9,234 nt of DNA from UBA1731 sp964567665 (GTDB taxonomy: Bacteria; Verrucomicrobiota; Kiritimatiellia; RFP12; UBA1067): NCBI GenBank assembly GCA_964567665.1, contig CAZMNN010000060.1, forward strand, positions 1 to 9,234. The letters run 5' to 3'. The notes beneath the pieces are model-generated. The model was not told the DNA's origin. It did not search any database and saw only the letters and a program-made list of their open reading frames with translations. A program made the translations under genes and the position numbers. Positions 1-4,764 of this stretch are shown piece after piece; positions within the stretch are counted from its first letter, which is position 1, and every line of letters starts with the position of its first letter.

Positions 1-2
1 AG

Positions 3-470
3 GGTGCGACATCGTGGGCTGACAACATCCAGATTCTCGATGCTGGCGGTGCAGGTATCGCCCAGTATTTCTATGTGACAGCGGCGGACGGCTTTGACGC
101 CGACGGCTGGACGGAGGATTTTGGTACGCTTGCCGATGTCACGCTCACGCCGGGGCAGTCGGTAATCGTGGAGACATCCAGTGCTGATGTACCGATCACG
201 TATGCGGGCGAGGTGGACAATGCCACAACGACCATCAAGTCTGTCGCGGGATTCAACTTTGTGGGCAACAACGTCCCGAAGTCTATCAACATCTCCGATA
301 TCACACTTGGCGAAGGTGCTACCTCATGGACTGACAACATCCAGATTCTCGACGAGGGCGGTGCAGGTATCGCCCAGTATTTCTATGTGACAGCGGCGGA
401 CGGTTTTGACGCCGACGGCTGGACGGAGGATTTTGGTACGCTTGCCGATGTCACGCTCACGCCGGGGCAG
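3..470 (+). repeat. In-frame tandem repeat, 312-base period, within the module protein
   Basis: Bases 3-158 and 315-470 are near-identical direct repeats of 156 bases with about eight differences by eye, most of them clustered in the first 45 bases. The offset of 312 bases is exactly 104 codons, so the frame is kept. The stretches between the near-identical blocks (159-314 against 471-527) have diverged much more. A recent partial duplication or gene conversion of half a module would give this pattern. Confidence 0.9.
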
Positions 471-530
471 GGTATCATCGTCGAAACGTCCAATGCTGAC
501 GTTGACATAACACTGCCGAGTGCTCTTTAA
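3..530 (+). CDS. Secreted-type tandem-module protein, C-terminal part (start outside window)
   Basis: The reading frame is open from the first bases and ends with TAA at 528-530, so only the C-terminal 175 residues are seen. It contains one and a half copies of a module with a 104-residue period: a VGNNVPKSINISDITLG-type start, an IQILD..G.G.AQYFY core, a GW.EDF loop and an LTPGQ..IVET end. Composition (many D, G, T; no Cys or Lys-rich parts) fits a secreted beta-rich protein, but the signal peptide lies outside the window. I recognise no named family and give no function. A related arrangement, GDI..IGY...GFG..SYLW...GWYDADMND...L.PGEG, occurs in the minus-strand protein ending at 1939, so the two are probably distant relatives (inference from eye alignment). 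A PEP-CTERM gene follows 60 bases downstream on the same strand and may be co-transcribed. Confidence 0.8.
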   Translation, partial: GATSWADNIQILDAGGAGIAQYFYVTAADGFDADGWTEDFGTLADVTLTPGQSVIVETSSADVPITYAGEVDNATTTIKSVAGFNFVGNNVPKSINISDITLGEGATSWTDNIQILDEGGAGIAQYFYVTAADGFDADGWTEDFGTLADVTLTPGQGIIVETSNADVDITLPSAL

Positions 531-590
531 TGGATTTCGTGTGCTGGGATTTTGTCTCCGCACCGAATGAACAACAAAAGGAAAATGAAG

Positions 591-1157
591 ATGAAGAAAC
601 TAATGTGTCTATTTGGTGCTGTCGCTGCGGTCTGCGCAGTGCACGGCGCATCGCTTAGCTGGGCTGTCAGCCAGGTTCAGAACAGCGACGGGACGAGCGG
701 CGCAGCCGCCAACTACCGCGCATATATGTTCGTCACGGCCGCGACCGGCAATACGATGTCATTTGTGCCGGGTGCGTCTCTCACAACGGCGGATGCCATT
801 CAGGCATCCATCCTCAACGGAACGTTCGATGCATCCATTGCGTACCACAGTGGGCTGTCAAATTCCTTTGGCGGATACACTGCCGCCACCGGAGTGTCAT
901 CTGATTTCAACGCGGGAGACTCGATTACGGCGTTCGTGGTCATCTTTGACGGAGCGGACTACGACTTGGCGAGCAACTACATCATCACTGACACCAAGTC
1001 CGCTACATGGCTTTCTTCTACCGGAGTGCAAACGCTCGCCTATGGTACGATGAGGAACGCGGAATGGACATCCTTCAGGGCTGTCCCTGAGCCGACGAGT
1101 GCTCTGCTGATGCTCGTCGGCCTCGCAGGGCTTGCGCTCCGCCGCCGCAGAGCGTGA
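591..1157 (+). CDS. Small secreted PEP-CTERM protein
   Basis: A 188-residue protein with a signal peptide (MKKLMCLFGAVAAVCAVHGA, cleavage probably after HGA) and a mature domain rich in Ser, Thr, Ala and Gly. The C-terminal 24 residues (about 165-188) form a PEP-CTERM sorting tail: VPEPTS, a hydrophobic stretch LLMLVGLAGLAL, then RRRRA. In the known PEP-CTERM/exosortase system such tails direct export, cleavage and surface attachment, often with exopolysaccharide. The central segment (ITAFVVIFDGADYDLASNY) resembles the matching part of the convergent PEP-CTERM protein at 1297-1848, so the two are probable paralogs. Start choice: AAAGGA at 577-582 sits 8 bases before ATG 591. An ATG at 585 is only 2 bases from it, and an upstream in-frame TTG at 552 has no ribosome site. 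No exosortase gene is in the window. Confidence 0.85.
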   Translation: MKKLMCLFGAVAAVCAVHGASLSWAVSQVQNSDGTSGAAANYRAYMFVTAATGNTMSFVPGASLTTADAIQASILNGTFDASIAYHSGLSNSFGGYTAATGVSSDFNAGDSITAFVVIFDGADYDLASNYIITDTKSATWLSSTGVQTLAYGTMRNAEWTSFRAVPEPTSALLMLVGLAGLALRRRRA

Positions 1158-1176
1158 TTCGCTGACGCGGTTTGTG

Positions 1177-1195
1177 ATTCAGATTTGATCTGAAT
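1177..1195. other. Perfect 8-base inverted repeat after the PEP-CTERM gene
   Basis: ATTCAGAT, a TTG spacer, then ATCTGAAT form a perfect dyad 20 bases after the stop codon. It is the first of three inverted repeats in the 1158-1296 gap. There is no T-tract, so it is either a small hairpin in the 3' end of the mRNA or a protein-binding dyad. Confidence 0.45.
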
Positions 1196-1202
1196 GAGAA
1201 GA

Positions 1203-1226
1203 AGCCGCCCTCGGATGAGGGCGGCT
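1203..1226 (+). terminator. GC-rich hairpin, possible terminator
   Basis: AGCCGCCCTC and GAGGGCGGCT pair perfectly over 10 bases around a GGAT loop. The following bases are CTTGTGC rather than a clean T-tract, so on its own this would be a weak intrinsic terminator. It may act together with the hairpin at 1236-1277 or stabilise the transcript end. Confidence 0.6.
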
Positions 1227-1235
1227 CTTGTGCAG

Positions 1236-1280
1236 ACGCAAAGCACCGTCCAGCAAACAAAGGACGGTGCTTTGCGTTTT
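1236..1280 (+). terminator. Long perfect hairpin with T-tail between convergent genes
   Basis: Bases 1236-1251 (ACGCAAAGCACCGTCC) pair perfectly with 1262-1277 over 16 bases around a 10-base A-rich loop, followed by TTTT at 1277-1280. It lies 19 bases before the stop codon of the convergent minus-strand PEP-CTERM gene. It is best read as the main intrinsic terminator of the + cassette. On the minus strand the hairpin is present but its downstream side (CTGCACAAGAG) lacks a T-run. Confidence 0.8.
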
Positions 1281-1296
1281 CGTAAAAGCTGCGCAA

Positions 1297-1848
1297 TCAG
1301 GCGCGACGGCGGCGGAGTGCCAATCCAGCCAATCCGACGAGCATCAGAATGCCGCTCGTAGGCTCCGGCACGGTAGTGTACCAACCTGCGGCGGAGTAGG
1401 CGGCATCGCCGAGATTATTCTGCGTCGCGGCCTTGATTCCACCGAAGGAAAGAAACGCAGTATCAGATGCCTGACCTGTTGCAGACACATTTGCGGATAC
1501 GAACAGGCTGTCGCCCTCGACGATCGCCATGAAGAAATTGTAGATCGAACCTACTTCTCCATAGGTGAAGGTTGAAGTGGCAAGCCGGCTGTTTGAGTCG
1601 AGCGTAGCGGTGGCGACGGACGTGTAGTCCGCAATCGAGCCGCCGCCGCGAAGCACAGTCACCAGTCCACCCTGATCGATGGTCGCGGCATCGAACAGGT
1701 AGACCGTCATTCCCGCGATGGTGGACGTGCCGTCCGCCCCGTAGAACGTCTTTGACGCGTATGTGCCGGTCGCCTGCCACTGAAACGATGCGGCCTGGAC
1801 AGCGGCTGCCGTCACGGCAACGGCAAGCGCAAATATGATTTTCTTCAT
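1297..1848 (-). CDS. Small secreted PEP-CTERM protein
   Basis: A 183-residue protein with a clear signal peptide (MKKIIFALAVAVTAAAVQA) and a PEP-CTERM tail at about 160-183: VPEPTS, the hydrophobic GILMLVGLAGLAL, then RRRRA. The mature part is Ala/Gly/Ser/Thr-rich, cysteine-free and probably all beta. Its segment YNFFMAIVEGDSLFVSAN matches in layout the IVIFDG-type segment of the convergent gene at 591-1157, suggesting paralogs. The tail predicts handling by an exosortase encoded elsewhere. Start choice: AGAGG at 1858-1862 lies 9 bases from the ATG at 1848 and only 3 bases from an alternative ATG at 1854 (MKMKK...). The same ATG-AAR-ATG arrangement is seen in the convergent gene. It lies 90 bases downstream of the repeat-module gene on the same strand and could share its transcript. 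Role unknown beyond surface location. Confidence 0.85.
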   Translation of the reverse strand: MKKIIFALAVAVTAAAVQAASFQWQATGTYASKTFYGADGTSTIAGMTVYLFDAATIDQGGLVTVLRGGGSIADYTSVATATLDSNSRLATSTFTYGEVGSIYNFFMAIVEGDSLFVSANVSATGQASDTAFLSFGGIKAATQNNLGDAAYSAAGWYTTVPEPTSGILMLVGLAGLALRRRRA

Positions 1849-1906
1849 TTTCATTTACCTCTTTTCATTGTGTGGTTTCTTGTTTCCATTGTTTCATTTC
1901 ACGGTC

Positions 1907-1931
1907 GGTGCGTGATGTTTCGCCACGCACC
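1907..1931 (-). other. Hairpin between the repeat-module gene and the PEP-CTERM gene
   Basis: GGTGCGTG and CACGCACC pair over 8 bases around a 9-base loop, starting 8 bases after the stop codon of the upstream minus-strand gene. No T-run follows on either strand, so it is not a convincing terminator. It could be an mRNA-processing or stabilising element between the two genes. Confidence 0.4.
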
Positions 1932-1938
1932 ATGCCGG

Positions 1939-2754
1939 TCAGTCGTTTACGAGCGGTGACGCGAACACCGCGGAGAACTCAGCGCTTGGAGAGTAGATCC
2001 ACAGCCCCTCGCCAGGATCAAGCTCCACTTCGTTGAGGTCGTTCATATCAGCATCGTACCATCCGAAGTAGGTCTCGCCCTCCTCCTCGAAATCACACCA
2101 CAGGTATGATGCAACGCCAACTCCGAAGCCGTTGAGCTTCTTCGCCGTAATCGCAAAGCCAGAGTACCCTTCGTCATCGGCGTAGCCGATAATATTGATG
2201 TCGCCGAGCGTCAGCGTTGTCGGCATCGGGTTGACCACCATCTTGGCTTCGCTGTTTCCGCGAAGTGGCACCTCGACATCGGCATCGGCAACAGTCCCCG
2301 CACTTTGAACCTTGAATTCTTCGCTCGGCGAGTAGATCCACAGCCCCTCGCCCGGCTCAAGCTCCACATCGTTGAGGTCGTTCATGTCAGCATCGTACCA
2401 TCCGAAGTAGGTTTCGCCCTCCTCCTCGAAATCACACCACAGGTATGATGCAACGCCAACTCCGAAGCCGTTGAGCTTCTTCGCCGTAATCGCAAAGCCA
2501 GAGTACCCTTCGTCCTTGTCGTAGCCGACAATCTTGATGTCGCCGAGCTTGATCTTTCCGCCGTTCACGGGAAGGAACGCCGCGCCAACTCCCTTGGCCT
2601 GGCTATTCCCAAGAAGAGCCGTCTCGTTATACCCCACGACATTGGCGGAGGCCAGTTCGCAGAGGCCGACTGTGGCCCAGTGAGCCGTGATAGAATCTTC
2701 AAGGTGGAACTGCGGGACAATTTGCAAATCCACCAAGTGTGACAACGCCACCAT
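1939..2754 (-). CDS. Tandem-module secreted-type protein, apparently 5'-truncated (possible pseudogene)
   Basis: From about 2655 to the stop at 1939 the frame encodes a believable protein: LASANVVGYNETALLGNSQAKG, then two modules of 113 residues. Each has GDI.I.GY, GYSGFAITAKKLNGFGVGVASY, an acidic FEEEGE loop, GWYDADMNDLN and a PGEGLWIYSP end. SANVVGY is what one expects just after a signal-peptide cleavage site. Upstream of 2655, however, the frame is not signal-peptide-like in any of the three frames. It contains the run SHLVDLQIVPQFHLEDSITAHW and continues through the hsp20 promoter into the hsp20 gene if the far ATG at 2904 is used. The ATG at 2754 is the first start clear of hsp20 but has no good ribosome site. 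I infer loss of the original 5' end by rearrangement near 2655. It could still be expressed as a cytoplasmic remnant. Function unknown. Confidence 0.6.
   Translation of the reverse strand: MVALSHLVDLQIVPQFHLEDSITAHWATVGLCELASANVVGYNETALLGNSQAKGVGAAFLPVNGGKIKLGDIKIVGYDKDEGYSGFAITAKKLNGFGVGVASYLWCDFEEEGETYFGWYDADMNDLNDVELEPGEGLWIYSPSEEFKVQSAGTVADADVEVPLRGNSEAKMVVNPMPTTLTLGDINIIGYADDEGYSGFAITAKKLNGFGVGVASYLWCDFEEEGETYFGWYDADMNDLNEVELDPGEGLWIYSPSAEFSAVFASPLVND
1991..2514 (-). repeat. In-frame tandem repeat, 339-base period
   Basis: Bases 1991-2175 and 2330-2514 are direct repeats of 185 bases with about five differences by eye. The offset is 339 bases, or 113 codons. Similarity continues more weakly to about 2215. 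The intervening 2216-2329 part is diverged, so again only part of the module is nearly identical. The identical part encodes the GYSGF...GWYDADMND...PGEGLWIYSP section. Confidence 0.9.
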
Positions 2755-2782
2755 GACACACGATGTCTCTGCGATGTGACAA
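2738..2782 (+). promoter_or_regulatory. Short direct repeats upstream of hsp20, possible activator sites
   Basis: TGTGACAA occurs at 2738-2745 and again at 2775-2782, 37 bases apart. CGATGT occurs at 2761-2766 and 2772-2777, one helical turn apart. They lie about 40-100 bases upstream of the proximal sigma-54-like element, where enhancer-binding activators usually sit. No known consensus is matched, so this is a suggestion only. Confidence 0.25.
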
Positions 2783-2783
2783 A

Positions 2784-2799
2784 TTGGCACGATTTGAGC
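2784..2799 (+). promoter_or_regulatory. Distal sigma-54-like promoter element
   Basis: TTGGCACGATTTGAGC has a perfect -24 half (TTGGCACG) and the required GG-N10-GC spacing, but GAGC instead of TTGC in the -12 half. Transcription would start near 2811, giving a leader of about 65 bases before the first hsp20 ATG. It is weaker than the copy at 2822-2838. Confidence 0.4.
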
Positions 2800-2821
2800 G
2801 TTGCAGACGGCTTTAACAGTG

Positions 2822-2838
2822 TTGGCACAGCAAGTGCT
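2822..2838 (+). promoter_or_regulatory. Proximal sigma-54-like promoter of the hsp20 operon
   Basis: TTGGCACAGCAAGTGCT fits the sigma-54 pattern, with GG at 2824-2825 and GC at 2836-2837 exactly ten bases apart. A start near 2849 would leave about 28 bases of leader carrying AGGAG at 2864-2868, 8 bases before ATG 2877. Read as sigma-70, the same place has no acceptable -10. The element also has a small inverted repeat (GCAC-N5-GTGC), so a repressor site is the alternative. Confidence 0.5.
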
Positions 2839-2876
2839 ATTGGTTAGGCGTTGGAAATAAAAAAGGAGCAAAACAA

Positions 2877-3293
2877 ATGAATACAATGCTGAACATAAAT
2901 CCATGGAGCATCCTGGGCGATCTCCTTGATGCGGACAGTCAGGCGTTCAAAAACATGAGAGCGCGGGTCTGCGGACATTTTCCGCCCGTCAATGTATTTC
3001 TTGACGACAATGCGGCCATCATCGATCTTGAACTTCCTGGCAAAACGGCGAAGGACATAGAACTGTCCCTTGAACCGCAGGCTGTGGTAATCGCAGACAA
3101 GCCGGTCGCAGCGACTGATGCCGATACGGGCAAGGCCGCTGAAACACCACCACCAGCATGGTCGCGCCGCATAGAGCTGCCGTTCAGGGTGAACGCAGAC
3201 AAGGCCAACGCAAAGTTCACCAACGGAATACTCCGGATTGAACTTCCGAAGGCGGAAAAAACCGGCATACGCCATATCACAATCGAAGGCTGA
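2877..3293 (+). CDS. Hsp20/alpha-crystallin small heat-shock protein, first of a pair
   Basis: A 138-residue cytoplasmic small heat-shock protein, an ATP-independent holdase that keeps unfolding proteins soluble for refolding by DnaK/ClpB. After a short N-terminal arm (1-35, INPWSILGDLLDA) the alpha-crystallin domain runs from FPPVNVFLDDNA at 35. It includes the hallmark ELPGKTAKDIELSL (52-65) and ends with FTNGILRIELPKA (114-126). The C-terminus carries an I-x-I motif (ITI, 134-136), which in the family locks neighbouring dimers together. A Pro/Ala-rich linker (79-94, ending ETPPPAW) replaces the usual loop. AGGAG at 2864-2868 fixes the start. The gene lies 23 bases before a second hsp20 and behind two sigma-54-like elements, suggesting stress-activator control rather than the CIRCE/HrcA type, whose operator I do not see. 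Confidence 0.92.
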   Translation: MNTMLNINPWSILGDLLDADSQAFKNMRARVCGHFPPVNVFLDDNAAIIDLELPGKTAKDIELSLEPQAVVIADKPVAATDADTGKAAETPPPAWSRRIELPFRVNADKANAKFTNGILRIELPKAEKTGIRHITIEG

Positions 3294-3316
3294 CAGCAAG
3301 GAAAGGAGCAATCAAC

Positions 3317-3652
3317 ATGAACGAGGAAAAATACGTAGTCCCTTCGGCAACGCTTTCCGAACGCCCCGAAGAGTATGAAATGAAAATCGTGGTGCCTGGC
3401 GTCGGCAAAGGCGATGCGGATCTGCACATCGAAGGCAGAACGCTCACGCTGAAGACCCACGCAAAGCACCAGAACCCCGCAGGGTTCAAGCAGGTCGCAT
3501 CGGAGTTCGAGAATGTGAACTACGCAATAAGCGCGGAGATCCCCGAAAGGGCAGACCCCTCAACGCTCACGGCGAAAATCGAAAACGGAATTCTCACCGT
3601 ACTGATAAAGAAGCGTCCGGAGATGCAACCGAAGAAGATAGAAATCCTGTAA
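3317..3652 (+). CDS. Hsp20/alpha-crystallin small heat-shock protein, second of a pair
   Basis: A compact 111-residue small heat-shock protein, nearly a bare alpha-crystallin domain. It shows RPEEYEMKIVVPGVGKGDAD (16-35), a strand pattern DLHIEGRTLTLKT, EIPERADPSTLTAKIENGIL (74-93, with the conserved A...NGIL) and a C-terminal I-x-I (IEI, 108-110). The N-terminal arm that usually drives large oligomers is only about 15 residues, so it may work as a hetero-partner of the protein encoded 23 bases upstream; that pairing is inferred from the operon and from tandem hsp20 pairs in other bacteria. An AAAGGAGC ribosome site stands before ATG 3317. The operon ends at the hairpin 3680-3710. Sequence similarity between the two copies is low, so they are not a recent duplication. 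Confidence 0.9.
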   Translation: MNEEKYVVPSATLSERPEEYEMKIVVPGVGKGDADLHIEGRTLTLKTHAKHQNPAGFKQVASEFENVNYAISAEIPERADPSTLTAKIENGILTVLIKKRPEMQPKKIEIL

Positions 3653-3679
3653 AAGACACATAGCAAAGGTGAAAGCATC

Positions 3680-3717
3680 AGGGGAGCGAAGACATATCCT
3701 TCGCTCCCCTTTCCTTT
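3680..3717 (+). terminator. Strong hairpin terminator between hsp20 operon and epimerase gene, probably bidirectional
   Basis: AGGGGAGCGAAG (3680-3691) pairs perfectly with 3699-3710 over 12 bases around a 7-base loop, followed by TTCCTTT on the + strand. An outer arm, GCAAAGG at 3663-3669 with CCTTTGC at 3713-3719, could extend the structure. The minus-strand operon ends at 3721, so the same hairpin probably serves both, with a poorer T-run on the minus side. Confidence 0.85.
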
Positions 3718-3720
3718 GCG

Positions 3721-4764
3721 TCAGAAGAACCACTTGGCGCAGGCAAGAAGACCCTGCTTCCACGGAACACGATGGGACACGCCTGTCTTGCCGCTGAATT
3801 CGGAAAGATGCTCGCAGTACCAGTCGTAGTTTCTCACAAGTGCATCCTTGTTTGAATGGCGAGGTCTGAAATCCAGCATCTTCTCCGCACGTTCAATCGA
3901 GACATAACTATCCGTAGATGCAGTCTCGTACACCCACGGGTATAGCGGCGACAGCTTAAGAGCCTCAAGAATCCTCAGAATGAACACTATCGGCTTCACA
4001 GGGAGGCCCCGGATTCTCTTGCCATGTCCCGCCCTGTCCAGCACCGCCTGATAGTCCTCCTTCATGGTGGTGAACTCCTTGGCGCCGATATTGAACTCCG
4101 TGTTGACCCTTTCGTCCGGATACGTAATCGCATTCCAGAGCGCATCGCACAGATCCTCCACGTCCATCAGCTGATAGCGATTATTCCCGCTCCCTATCAT
4201 CGGAAATCCGTGGCCGGTGTACGCCCAATCGTAGAACAGGGCGAACACTCCAAGCCGTTCAGGACCGATAAAGCTCTTCGGACGTATCACACACACAGGT
4301 TGTCCATCGGCACGAGCCTTGCGGCAAACCTCCTCCGCCTCAATCTTGGCGCGTCCGTATGGGCCTACGCCGACAAGTTCGTCCGTTTCGTATATGGGAT
4401 GCCTCTTCGGAACGCCGTACACCGCCGTTGACGATATCTGCACCACACGCTTTACACCGAACTTCCTCGCCGACGCAAGCACGTTGCGGATGCCGTCCAC
4501 TTCGGTGGTGCGGATGTCCTCCGGCGAGTACAGCGGCAGCGCCGCTGCGGCATTGACGACAGCATCGCATCCTTCAGACACCCTATCGACAACCGCCGCA
4601 TCGCGCACGTCACCCAGCGTAAACTTGAGCCACGGCTCGTTCTTTTCAGGGTAGTCGAAGTCCGCAATGTCAAGGATGCGTATCTCATCCACACCCTTCT
4701 CACGCAGCTTTCGAACAAGATTTATGCCAAGGAATCCGCTTCCCCCGGTGACAAGCACTTTCAT
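3721..4764 (-). CDS. NAD-dependent epimerase/dehydratase (extended short-chain dehydrogenase)
   Basis: A 347-residue extended SDR enzyme. The Rossmann dinucleotide site is TGGSGFLG (6-13), with an acidic residue after strand two (LDIAD, D32) as in NAD-preferring members. GDVRD (51-55) marks the adenine site. The catalytic set is complete: Ser/Thr in QISSTAVYG (109-117) and Y136-GRA-K140. RPKSFIGPERLG (161-172) and GNNRYQLMDVEDL (193-205) are typical of nucleotide-sugar epimerases and 3-beta-HSD-like relatives. The substrate cannot be read from the sequence; a nucleotide sugar is most likely. No signal peptide. Its ATG overlaps the stop of the DUF4340 gene (ATGA, 4761-4764), and AAGGAG at 4770-4775 lies five bases upstream, so it is translationally coupled to the ABC/DUF4340 operon as its last gene. 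That suggests a shared envelope role (inference). Confidence 0.9.
   Translation of the reverse strand: MKVLVTGGSGFLGINLVRKLREKGVDEIRILDIADFDYPEKNEPWLKFTLGDVRDAAVVDRVSEGCDAVVNAAAALPLYSPEDIRTTEVDGIRNVLASARKFGVKRVVQISSTAVYGVPKRHPIYETDELVGVGPYGRAKIEAEEVCRKARADGQPVCVIRPKSFIGPERLGVFALFYDWAYTGHGFPMIGSGNNRYQLMDVEDLCDALWNAITYPDERVNTEFNIGAKEFTTMKEDYQAVLDRAGHGKRIRGLPVKPIVFILRILEALKLSPLYPWVYETASTDSYVSIERAEKMLDFRPRHSNKDALVRNYDWYCEHLSEFSGKTGVSHRVPWKQGLLACAKWFF

Noticed and set aside
3..470. CRISPR array or mobile-element repeats
   Set aside because: The repeats are long, in-frame, coding and only two in number. No spacers, terminal inverted repeats or transposase are present.
552..590. Earlier TTG (552) and ATG (567, 585) starts of the first PEP-CTERM gene
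   Set aside because: They have no well-spaced ribosome site, and the signal peptide reads best from ATG 591. ATG 585 remains possible.
2822..2845. CIRCE/HrcA operator at the hsp20 promoter
   Set aside because: Only GCAC-N5-GTGC pairs. CIRCE needs a 9-base arm (TTAGCACTC) and a 9-base spacer.
2755..2904. ATG 2904 as start of the minus-strand module protein
   Set aside because: It would overlap the hsp20 start, ribosome site and promoter. The resulting residues (Cys/Phe/Leu-rich) do not resemble a signal peptide with a cleavage site.
2844..3469. Minus-strand open frames across the hsp20 pair (2844-3311, 2939-3469)
   Set aside because: They are antisense to two clear alpha-crystallin genes and carry no recognisable motif or ribosome site.
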